Shown piece by piece: positions 11,534-23,300 of a DNA stretch of 64,000 nucleotides. The stretch's first letter is position 1; each line of letters begins with the position of its first letter. Below the pieces are notes generated by a model. It worked only from the letters and a program-made list of their open reading frames with translations, was not told the origin of the DNA and made no database searches. Source of the DNA: Candidula unifasciata (Eukaryota > Mollusca > Gastropoda > Stylommatophora > Geomitridae); the NCBI GenBank assembly GCA_905116865.2, contig CAJHNH020004702.1, positions 449,669 through 513,668 of the forward strand, written 5' to 3'. The position numbers and the translations under genes are program-made.

Positions 11534-13058
11534 TGCCCCAAGAAGAAAAACCGACACATCCAGCTCCAGTTCACCGTAAATGTCACTTTATCAACTTGCC
11601 AAAGGTGACCTGGTTACAGGATGTATAATTAATGCAACTGGCTGAGTTCACACCGGTGTAAATGTTTAGGAGGTCAGGTGTTGAATAAATTAACTGACAA
11701 TAGCATTCAGATGGGTTTTCCTTTGTAAAATTTAAATAGTTATTTTAAAGTCAAGATGATGTCAGATTTTTCAAAAGCGTCAGTGGTAAAGGTCATGGGG
11801 TCAATGGATCAGTCACCCAACACGTGCTTTTTAGGCCACAGGAAGATGTATTCAATTTAGTGCTTCACTCTGTTCGTGTTTACTGATTACTCCCTTCATA
11901 AATCTTTATACATTTTGGAAAATAATTGTAAAAGGACGATAAATACATTTGTAATGAATTTATTAGTGACCTGTGTAAAACAATTTTGTCAGATTTTTTA
12001 TTGAAATCCTAAAAGGGTCATGTTTTTTTTTTTTTTTTTTTTTTTTACAGTTTAAAAGTGGCATCCTGTGTAAAGCAAAACCAATACAACAAATCCCAGA
12101 TACCCCATTCAACCTTCAAAGAAGTTATAATTAAGTTTACTGTAATGTCCACTCCAAGTATTATGTTGATAATGATGATTTTTGTCTCTAGCAAAATACA
12201 TTTTTAACAAATTTATTAGTGACCTGTGTAAAACATTTTTGTTGTTATGGATTTTTTACGTGAAACCTAACTGGGTGATGACCTATTTTTTAGAGTTCTC
12301 GGGGTATTATGGTTAAGACTGACTAACAAATCAACGGGATTTCATGGCATCTAAAGCTGCATTCTGTTAACTAGACACATATCTCTTTTACTAAATCATG
12401 ATTCATCACAAAATACAGAAGACTTCACAGACATCTAAAAAGGAGGAAAATCCATAAGGTGATTAGACACACGTCTATTTAGTTGTGATTCACTAATAAT
12501 TCAAAGGCAGTGAGGAAATTCTTAACAGAATTAAAATGCACAAAATGCCTGGCAATGCGGTCTACAAAGCAACAAAACCCCACAATGCCAGATAATCATG
12601 GTCTGATACCTACATTCTAGAGAAAACTGGAGGATTAAAAGCAGCAAGCCTCGGGAGACATATGAGTAAAGTCTGTTGGACGTAAGGGCTACGACTGGTT
12701 CGGTGTGCCAACATCAAGTTGCAGATCTGTGGACAATTTAAAAAAAAAAAACTTTTGAATTGACATACTGGTTAATGCAAAACATGAAAATAATCAGCTA
12801 AGAATGATTAATTACTAAGTGAATTTTTTATCCTCTTCTGTGTCCACCCTTAAAGGAGTGACTGGCAGGCTGTGTTGTGGTTTACAGCTAGGCTGTGATT
12901 TCTGTGGCCCAACACTCACAAAATGGCAGTGGTGTACCATGGATTGCCACCCTCACACTTGGGGAATAGACTGGTCCTACACTTGCATCATTATTATGAC
13001 AGTACCAGTGGCCTATTCGTAAACACACAATTGCAGAAGGCGATTCTATCGGACTAGC
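11534..13058. other. No gene; short diverged duplicate blocks
   Basis: AT-rich DNA. The block TTTATTAGTGACCTGTGTAA occurs twice, near 11958 and 12210, with diverged flanks, so an old local duplication or dispersed repeat is present. The T run at 12022-12047 is a homopolymer. No coding signal. Confidence 0.5.
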
Positions 13059-13066
13059 ATCTATCG

Positions 13067-13248
13067 CAGGGCTATTCAACTATGTATACTCAGGGGCCCA
13101 CATTTTGAAAAACGGGGATGATAACGGGCCAGAGATTAAGCCGCAGCGCAGAAAGAAAGATAATACATCTGGCAATGATCCACGGGTCACATGCTAGACC
13201 ACCAGGGGAGACAGATTTGGCCCATGAGCCACTAGTTGAATAGCTCTG
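13067..13248. mobile_element. hAT-type MITE, 182 bp
   Basis: Terminal inverted repeats are CAGGGCTATTCAACTA on the left and, reverse-complemented, CAGAGCTATTCAACTA on the right (15 of 16 match). They are flanked by 8-bp imperfect target duplications, ATCTATCG (13059-13066) and GTCTATGG (13249-13256), 6 of 8 identical. CAGNG termini and an 8-bp duplication are hAT hallmarks. No open frame, so it is a non-autonomous copy. Confidence 0.8.
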
Positions 13249-13256
13249 GTCTATGG

Positions 13257-14199
13257 CATGACATATTAACATTGTCCTAATCACGAGATAGTAGGTCTAA
13301 ATAATGGTGTAGGTGATGGTGCAGATGGGAAATTCCTGTTAACAGCTTACTCAAAGGTACAAATTAACGACGTCTGTTTAGTTATATTCACTAATGCTGC
13401 CATTATTATAGTACTGGGATGAGTATTTGCAGGTAAGCTATATTTAGCATCCCAGGTCATATTGGTTAGCCACAGAGCCGACCCAGACGTTAGGACTGTA
13501 AGGCAAATAGGAAAGGTCTTGGCTACTGATTTTTAATAAGTACACTTTTTTGTCTGCCTGCCGAAACCAAGGTCTCTTCAATTATTTTTCATGGTTTGAT
13601 CGATCAACTAGTTTGTCCCCTCCAGACTTCTACCTAAAGATTTACTATGCCATTTTTATATTTCGATAAATTTTAATCTGGAGGGCAGACCTTCAAGGCA
13701 GATCCCAGATAACCCGTTCAACCTCTAAAGAAGTTATAATCAGGACACCTATAATGGCTACTCCAGCCAGATGTAATCTGCAATCCTTTATGGATAAGGA
13801 CCCTTGTTATTATTTTGTGTTATCTTGTATTATTTTCTATTTCTTATAGTCCATGACCTTGCTTGTCATGTCAGGCCATTCCTCTCTTTTATATACAGCC
13901 AATCATTTTTTGACGTTTAAAAAAAAATTTCTTTGATGTCACAATGTCAAACTGTCTCATCATCTTTTCTCTAAACCTTTGCCTGCCTCTTTTCTGTCTC
14001 TAATATGCTGTCAATATAACGGACAAGCAGGTTTACTGTTTTGCAAGTCATGGCATGTTTTGCTTCTGACAACAGTTAGCTGTTGCATTTTTCCTCCTTT
14101 GCAGACCTTGCCTGCTGGTTTCTTTCTCGGCTTTCAGGCAGATGTACCATAAGTCAACTGACAAATATTTTACATAGTATTTCAGTAAAATAAAATTAC
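13257..14199. other. mTOR intron, no further feature
   Basis: This should be intron sequence downstream of coding exon 7 of the minus-strand mTOR gene. The block AGATCCCAGATAACCCGTTC at about 13710 recurs diverged near 12090 and 19270, so it is a dispersed repeat. A short piece near 14100-14160 resembles the SINE-like family of 29770-30065 in reverse. No next mTOR exon was recognised here or further left. Confidence 0.45.
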
Positions 14200-14376
14200 C
14201 CTGTCAAAATTCCCATTCATCAGATCTTTACAAGTCTTGCTTTCAATCAGAGGAACCGGAATTTTCTGTGGGGAGTCCTTGGCCCCTGGGAAGAAAGCAT
14301 ACAGTGGAGATGACTTCTGTTGAATCTGCTGCAGTGCAGACACTCCTCCATTACCCCTGGACCTGCTTGTCACATC
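14200..14376 (-). CDS. MTOR: mTOR coding exon 7 (last one seen)
   Basis: 177 nt, 59 residues, starting DVTSRSRGNGG and ending KTCKDLMNGNFDR before donor GTAATT. The middle is the poorly conserved loop present in vertebrate mTOR. CKDLMNGNFDR matches the CRDLMEEKFDQ landmark. The next exon (VCQWVLK region in vertebrates) was not found in the 14 kb to the left. Confidence 0.85.
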
Positions 14377-17300
14377 CTAGATGAAAGAGGGGACAAACAG
14401 CAACCAATAACATGTGCATATATATTTAGATAAATAGAATAAATTTTAAAAAATAAAAAAGGGAATTTTGTAATAACAACAGTTGTTATAGCTTGTCCTA
14501 TCCAGTATTGTAGTCCACAGGATTAACACCTAAAGGATTATAATCCTACATGTACAAATCCAAGTCAGTCACACTCAAGCTTAAGGTTATACTGGGGACT
14601 CAACGGTTACAACATAACCCATGTTCCGATTCCAATTCTGTTTTACACACACACACAAACTTGGCCACGTTTAGCCGAAGCTGCCATCAGTCTTCGGTTA
14701 TATTTGTGTTCATAACCTACGTCGGAACCAAGCAGGGATCATCCTGACAATGGTGCATTCAGCACATGCTGCTTATATCCTAGATGAAAGGGTAGGCAAA
14801 GAGTGGGGGAGGAGGAGGTGGAAGCAGCTGTACACATGTTGTAACTGCAACTGACTCACACCGCATGTTGAGAAAGGCTGAGACAGGCATGCTCCGTGCA
14901 GAGTGGCAACATTGCTTCAGAGGTCCCCGGTAATTAGCGTTCTTTGGATATTTTCTCCAGATGATGCTGGTGTGTTAGGAAACAAGCAGGCAGATAGACT
15001 AGCCAATTTTGCACCACTTGGTGGTGAACTGATGTATGACAAGCTAGATGTTGTGAGGACCCTTTGGGAATGCATGAACAGTGTGGAGGCTCACATCAAC
15101 CATTACGGTCTGAGGAGAATAGCGCTGTGAGGAGTTACCAGAAGATCTGGCCGATACCCAACACTCAAGGGAAAGGTGAGACAGGTGTATAATCAGACAA
15201 TTATTGGTACCATCAGAACTGGAACTATTTGCTTGCTGCTGAAGATTGGGAGGAAGTGCTTATGATGAATGCTATGATGTTAAATCTTAATTCAACAATC
15301 AACATTTACAATAGACAAGCACAGGCTGTTGCAGCAATTAGCCTTCATCAGCAGAACAAAGAAAAGAAACAAAACATAACATATACAAAGAGATCATTAG
15401 ATAAAAGGCAGACAAAAGGAAACTAATAAAACCTTGCTACTCTTGAGGTATATTTTTTTTTTTATTTAAAAAAAAAAAAACAGTGCCCTATTCACAATAT
15501 TAAAAAAGACAAGTACCCTGTTCACATCAGTGATACATCAGTCATGCAGAATTTGACGGGCCATTTTTTTAAATAGATCAATCAGCACCCGAGGGGTCAT
15601 GTGCCATTACTTCAGAGTACAGTAGAACCTCGCTTAACGAGCACCTCTTATAACGAGTAAATAGCATAACAAGAAAAACAAATGGTAAAAGAATGACTTG
15701 CTTAACAAGCGACGTTTCACATAACGAGTGGTGAGGAGAGGGGAAGTTCCGGATTGTGCGCATGTTACATCAGTCTGTGTTTAGCACTTGTTCCAGTAGC
15801 ATTGTAGTGTCGCTTGTGATCACACATTTTCTCAAACTTGTGCTATATTGTGATATACGTACATGAACCCTCCAGGCCTACAAGATGACCTCTGTGAAGA
15901 ATTTCAGTTCATCAAGATCCAGTTTCTGCCTCCCAACACCACTCTGTTACTCCAGCCCGTGGACCAGCAAGTTATTTATAACTTTAAGAAGCTCTACACT
16001 AAAACACTGTTCGAGCATTGTTTTCAGGTGACTGAAGGGACCAACCTCACTCTCAAAGAGTTTTGGAAAAATCACTTATCATTGCCTGCCTCAAGATGAT
16101 CAACAAGGTGGGGGAAGGGCTTACCAAGAGAACCCTAACTTCTGCTTGGAAGAAGCTTTGGCCAGAGAGCTTTGTCGACTTTGAGGGGTTCGAGACAGTA
16201 CATCTGGAATGTGTAGTCAACAAGATTGTGTCTTTGGCCACTATCATGGGATTGTAGATGGATTACAGTGATATAGAAGAGCTTGTGGAAGAGCACAGCC
16301 AAGAGCTGATCACCAAAGAGCTTATGGAGTTGCACAGCAAGAAGTTTTCGAGGAAAGTTTGTCAGAGGAGGAGGAGGTAACAGAAAAGCAACATTCTTCT
16401 GGCAAAATACGAGAAATGCTGAAAGCATGGGAAACTGTTGCATCTTACATTGAGAAGCATTACCCCGATAAGGAACTGGATATGCGCGCTGCAAATTTAT
16501 TTAATGATAATGCTGTGTCGCATTTTCGTCAAATTTTTAAGCATCGGCAAAAAACTAATATTTCTGGACATCTTTCTAGTAAAAAAATAATTAGCTATGT
16601 ATCATAATTATTTCGACTTTTTTTCTGCAAATTGAATTAGCATTCCAGGTGGGTTTGTTCCGCGTTTGAAGAAAAGATGAAGAAGATTCACCCTCCTTAA
16701 CAATATGTATATAATTTTCTTTGAATAACGTTATACATAGCATTCTGTGAGTATTTTTTCGACATGGAACGCATTATAGTATTTTACATAAATTTATATG
16801 AGAAAAATTGTTTCGCTTAACAAGTATAATTCTGGAACGAATTATGCTCGTTAAGAGTGGTTCCAATGTACTTGATGCAGGAGATAAGGATGAAGCACTT
16901 TTGGGGAAAGTCCCAAGTGCTATGGTGAAGGTTTTTAACTCAAACTTCCCAAGTCTTTACCTGGTACCCATTTTAGGCTAGTGTGATTTTTATTTTTTAT
17001 TTTTCCTTCAATTTCCCAAGAAAAACCAAACCACACTGAGTCAACATATACCTTTCTACTGCCTGCAACTCACACCATGTCCTCATTTATGTCCACTTAA
17101 CTCTCATGTTACCTATATGTCAGTTTAGTCTCTCTGCTACTTTGACCATGGGGGTTCCAGGACAAGGATATTCTGGTCATACTGTATCAAGCTGCATTTA
17201 TATTAGGTGTATGGTGTTCACCTTCTAGATTTAAGGGTGGAAAATGGAAACCAAAAAAATCTTGCTATTCAAGTATACATCATTTTAGATACATTTTACA

Positions 17301-20300
17301 AACAGTCAATGACCATTTTCATGCCAGGAAACATCGACCTTATAATGTCAGACCCACTTTGTACACCATTTAGCGCTGAATGAATGGCCACCATTATTTC
17401 CCACTCACTTGTTTGGTACTCATTATAGGTTGGAAGCCCTAAAAGAAAAATCAAAACAACAGAAATGAAATGTCTATGAAAAAATCATAAAGTTAATCAG
17501 AAGAGACAGGATCAAAATATGATTCCAAGAAAGAAGCTGTACAGAACCAATATTAAACTACATCATCAAGAGACAATAGATCAAATGTTCTGAACATGTG
17601 TTAAGATAAGCACCAGACAGTGCACCATAGAGAGCCCAGTCAGACATAATGAAAGCAGATCTAGACGTCGACCATGCAAGGAATAGCTGTTAATACCAGC
17701 ATAGCACATACCAAGACCAGCACCTGATAGTGCACTACTGACAGCCCTGTACTTTAGACACAGAGCTAGAGGTCAAGACCTTCAGACGGCTTGTCAAGCC
17801 TCAGCCACTGTACCACAGTGGAGACACATGACTACATGAACAAACAAAACATACTGAACTATAAATGCTGCACTAACCTTAGAAGTTTTATCATAATTTG
17901 CCTGCTCAGAAGTGATTTCTTCAATCTCCATTCTCAGACGCTGTATCAGATAAATAAACAAGTTTGTAAGTTACACAACAACAACAAAATCCAGATAATG
18001 TAAAGAGTGTTCATTTGAAACCCGTTCATATGGCTTTATTACAAAAGCATGAAAAAAAATTTGGCAGAATTAAACAAAGCCTTTAAACTGAATTAATGCT
18101 GCACTACAGGATGGTCAGAAAAAGTTGATGCAGGCATTCAGGCATGCATCTCACTGCTTACCTAGGCAGCAAATGCTGTCCGCAAAAAAAAATGTGTGCT
18201 TACCTAACCAAGTGTTTATGTTTGCATCAGTGTAAACACACCTTCCGATATGGCAGCTTCTTATGAACAATATTTTGTACAGTCCCAACTGACATTCTGA
18301 ATTCTTTGGCTATAGAAATTACATCAATTTGTGTTTTTTCATCTACTGCAACAATATGTACTTGACCCATGCGCTGTCATTCAGGTCAGTACTTATCTCA
18401 TGTCCATGGCATGATCATGTTAAATGCACAATTATGCATGGTATGGCATGAACAGGTTTCAAATGAATGCTCCTAATATAAAACGATATCATAAAATTCT
18501 GTTCCATTCAACAACAACAAAAGTGTTAAGTAAACTTTGGCTTAGGTGTTAGTAAATGCATTTAACAATTGTAAGGTCCCTTAGCACCTCATCCTTCTAA
18601 AAGTGGCTCTAGCTTTGTTGAAGCGTGATTGTATGTCTTCCTCTGTCCCTACCTATCAAGTCCTGGTCTTATCAAAATGTGAAAATGTGGATCTAGCACC
18701 ATTTGACTTATGCACCTTCTGAGACAGGCAGGCAGTTGTGTCACCTTTGCGCTACTGTAGCTTCCATGGTTCCCCAAGTGGGTCTCAGGGCCTCATTATG
18801 AGAGAAAAAAAGAATAGACCTGCTGATTAATTTTCAGAAACTGCCCCTGCAGTAGAGCAGGAGCTAACATTTTTAATACTATTTTGTTGTGCTGACTAGG
18901 TGAATTAAACAGTTAATATATTCTATTTTCTGGATATGGCGGCTGCACCAACCTCTGCTTCATTGTTGCTGCATCGGAGAAGCTCATTAATTATCAGCAG
19001 TGATCCATGGATCCAGTCATCGCGGGTCATTTTCTTCTCTCTGCCTAATGTCTCATCAAAGGGTTGTAAGGATTCATCAAAGCATTGCTGTGGAAGGGAA
19101 ACAAACACATCAATCTTGACTAACATATAATTTGGTAATTAAATTTCCTATTCTCACACTCCAGCCTTTTTTATAAATGAAGTTAACCCCACCAGGACCA
19201 CACAACAAGCTTTTAACAACCGATGACACAAAGTACCACCATTTAGATAAGAATCACCCGAGCGCAATTACCAGATACCCGGTTCAACAGTTGGGTTATA
19301 TTAAATAATGAAAAATGATGTCTGACATTAGGCTGTTTCTAAGATATAACCTCTTTGAGTATACACTAACTAAAAGATTTTATTTAACACCTTAAACACA
19401 AAACAACTGACAAGAGAATAGGACAAGCAAAAACTGCATTTGATAACATGAAGAAACTCTTATGCAAGGGAGGTTAGAAAAGGAATACTTACAAGCCATG
19501 TAGAGCCAGTTAAAACATATGGCCAAACAGTTTCATGAGGCCTCAGAGATATGTTTTTACAAAAGAATCCTTACAGTTCCTTGGGCAGCCGGAATGAGTA
19601 ATCCCGAACTTTTGAAAGAGGTGAGAGCCTAAGGACAGCTTATCACAAATATGGAAAATAAATAGAATTTTTTAGCCACGTTATAGGAAGAAAGAAACTG
19701 GAACTTGTGATGACTAGAAAGATTTATGGAAAGAGATAGAGGAAGACAACATGAGAAGATTTTTGACAGCTTTTTGCCAGCAAATGAACTAACACATGCT
19801 GCTGGATATCAAAAGTTGTGGAAAGGCATGATCACCCAGGTGTGTCAGCAAGGCACTTGATGAAGATGATGATGTTCCAGGCTTTGTTTTCTGTTAGGTC
19901 CACAGCATGCAGTACAGCTATCTTTCTAAAGGTGTTCCTTTTTTTTAGCACTACTGTAATAGACACTTTGTGGTAAGTACTGCCACATTTTATTAGACAC
20001 TTTGTGGTGAGTACTGCCACCTTTATTTAGACACTTTGTGTTGAGTACTGCCTCCTTTTATTAGACACTTTGTGGTGAGTACTGCTACCTTTTATTAGAC
20101 ACTTTGTGGTAAGTACTGCCACATTTTATTAGACACTTTGTGGTGAGTACTGCCACCTTTTATTAGACACTTTGTGGTGAGTACTGCCACCTTTATTAGA
20201 CACTTTGTGGCATGTACTGCCACCTTTTATTAGACACTTTGTGGTGAGTACTGCCACATTTTATTAGACACTTTGTGGTGAGTACTGCCACATTTTATTA

Positions 20301-23300
20301 GACACTTTGTAGTGAGTACTGCCACCTTTATTAGACACTTTGTGGCGTGTACTGCCACCTTTTTTTAGACACTTTGTGGTGAGTACTGCCACATTTTATT
20401 AGACACTTTGTGGTGAGTACTGCCACCTCTATTAGACACTTTGTGGCGTGTACTGCCACCTTTTATTAGACACTTTGTGGTGAGTACTGCCACATTTTAT
20501 TAGACACTTTGTGGTGAGTACTGCCACATTTTATTAGACACTTTGTGGTGAGTACTGCCACATTTTATTAGACACTTTGTGGTGAGTACTGCCACCTTTA
20601 TTAGACACTTTGTGGCGTGTACTGCCACATTTTATTAGACACTTTGTGGTGAGTAATGCCACCTCTATTAGACACTTTGTGGCGTGTACTGCCACCTTTT
20701 ATTAGACACTTTGTGGTGAGTACTGCCACATTTTATTAGACACTTTGTGGTGAGTACTGCCACATTTTATTAGACACTTTGTGGTGAGTACTGCCACTTT
20801 TATTAGACACTTTGTGGCGTGTACTGCCACATTTTATTAGACACTTTGTGGTGAGTACTGCCACATTTTATTAGACACTTTGTGGTGAGTACTGCCACCT
20901 TTTATTAGACACTTTGTGGTGAGTACTGCCACCTTTTATTAGACACTTTGTGGTGAGTACTGCCACATTTTATTAGACACTTTGTGGTGAGTACTGCCAT
21001 CTTTTATTAGACACTTTGTGGTGTGTACCGGCATTTCTTTTTTCTAGGAAAAAAGCCCTGATTATGATGCATATCGGTTACTGAAGAGAATACAATACCT
21101 TATAGACTTGTCTCTGTGAAGCCTTGGTTTCTCTTTGGGATGTAACTGCAAGAGCAGCTCTTAATGCAGCCACAGCTCCTTCCCGAATTGATGGCTAGTT
21201 TTCAAAGGATAAAAAAAAAAAAGTACATAATAGAAAATAATTTACCATGGAAGCTACAGTAGTGCACAGGTGACACAACTGCCTGCCTGCTTTAGAAGGT
21301 GCATAAGTCAAATGGTGCTAGATCCACAGGGACAGAGGAAGACATACAATCACGCTTCAACAAAGCTAGAGCCACTTTTGGAAGGATGAGGCAAATCCAG
21401 CAATCCAACAGTTACTGCACAGGAACAGAACTCAGACTTTACAAGAGCATTATTTTGCCAGTTTTTCTTTATGGAACAGAATGATTGAGAATGACCAAAA
21501 AGGATGCTCACAAGCTATCCACCTTCCACCACACATGTTTATGTAGAATCATCAAACTATTCTGGCCAGATACAATCTCAAACACTAAATAAACTACTTC
21601 AAGTCACAAACCAAGAAACGCTAGACAGTGTGATAACCAAGAGAAGATGGAAATAGCTTGGCCATTTTATATTAATTAATCCTGATATACCTGCCAAAAC
21701 AGCTTTCACATGGCTACCAGAGGGAAAGAGAAGGAAGGGGCGTCCAAAAACAACATGGAGATGAACGATGGAAATTGAAATGAGTGCTGCATCTCTGACA
21801 TTGAAAACTGAACTGAGGATTGCACAGGACAGGAAGGCACGGAAAGTCCTCTCTGAAGCCTCATGTGCCACTAGGCATAAAGAGAAACGAAGATGATGAC
21901 TCGATAAGTAATGCAGTCACCTTTATTTTCCCAGACATTTCCTCATGCCTTTGTTAGGCTATCAGTCAGGGTTTCAAACCTCACCCTAAAAGAGTCATCC
22001 CATAATTGCTATGTTTCAGTAGGTACAGAACAGGACAGTATCCTATTCAGAAAATGGTGATTGGCTGGTTGCTACAGAACTGGTACCTCGGAGTGGCTGC
22101 TGCATCAGAGGACTGAGCATGTATGGAAATGCCCAATGTGCAGTTACATCAATTATGATAACATAAACTGCTTGCCTGTACAAAGATCATGGATTCTAGT
22201 CCACGTCAAAATGGATTTTATAACTTACATGGGTTTATGCCTAACAAAGGTTGTGCATTCAAAAATGTGAAAACCACCTGTTCAGAAATAAAAGAGTGCT
22301 GTTACAGAACTGGTGGTATGTCTTATGCAGTAATGTGTGTGCACCTGTTGGTTTGTTGTGACTGCTGCTTCCATTGATTTCAATTTTCCCAAAACAGTCC
22401 AGCTTTAGTGTCACCCCGTCTGATTAAAACTAAGTCTACTTTTCATCCTCCGGTTACATCACTGATGTGTTAAAGGCAGATGTAATGACCATCTATGTGC
22501 TTTTTCTAACACGAAGCATAAGGATTCTGCATGTGGGCCTTCTCTTGCTGTGTCCATTATATTACCTCAGCATGGCTGTGGCAGTTGGTATCAGGGCATT
22601 TTAGTCAAATGAATAAACCATCTCACCTGTAGCTCTTTAATGAACTGTATGACTGGTTTCAGGCCAAGTCACAAAAACTGATACCAATTTTCATGTAAAT
22701 GTCTAACAAGGGAAGGCAATGGGGAAATAAACTGGCGGTTCAAACTCATATGTTGTGGTTTAGGCCTGACATTTCACACTAAAAAATGCGATGGGAGTAC
22801 TTTAAGTATTCACTGCACGGGATATCGAAGTATAAAAAGAATCTAAACTATCAACATCAACAGAACAACCTGCCAGCCGTACATACCTTTGGGTCTCTGA
22901 CTGCAAAAAAGATGGAGTCGAAAAATTGCTGGACTTGCTGATAAAAGAATGTTGGCGTGTTCACTGCAAGCTCTTTTAGGACCAAAACCTGTACAAGAAA
23001 ATCCACTAAACAAATAATCAAAGTGGCAAAAGAGGACTCATGGCAGAAATATGGCGAACAACTTGTGAAAATTTCAAGGGAAAGACCTAGAGACTTTTAC
23101 AAAAGTGTACATTCTATGAGAATAAGGGACGAAAGTTTTAACCCTACCAACATTATTAATGATAAAAACGGAACACCGTTATTTAACCCTATCAGAAAGA
23201 AGGAAAGATGGAAGGAATACTTCTACGAACTACTCAATCCAACAAATACACAAACTAAAGAATACTACTCCACCTATAAGGAAGAACAAGAAGATCCTTG

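Noticed and set aside
20000..21030. CRISPR-like array (34-bp units)
   Set aside because: Units are contiguous with no unique spacers, and the host is an animal; it is a minisatellite.
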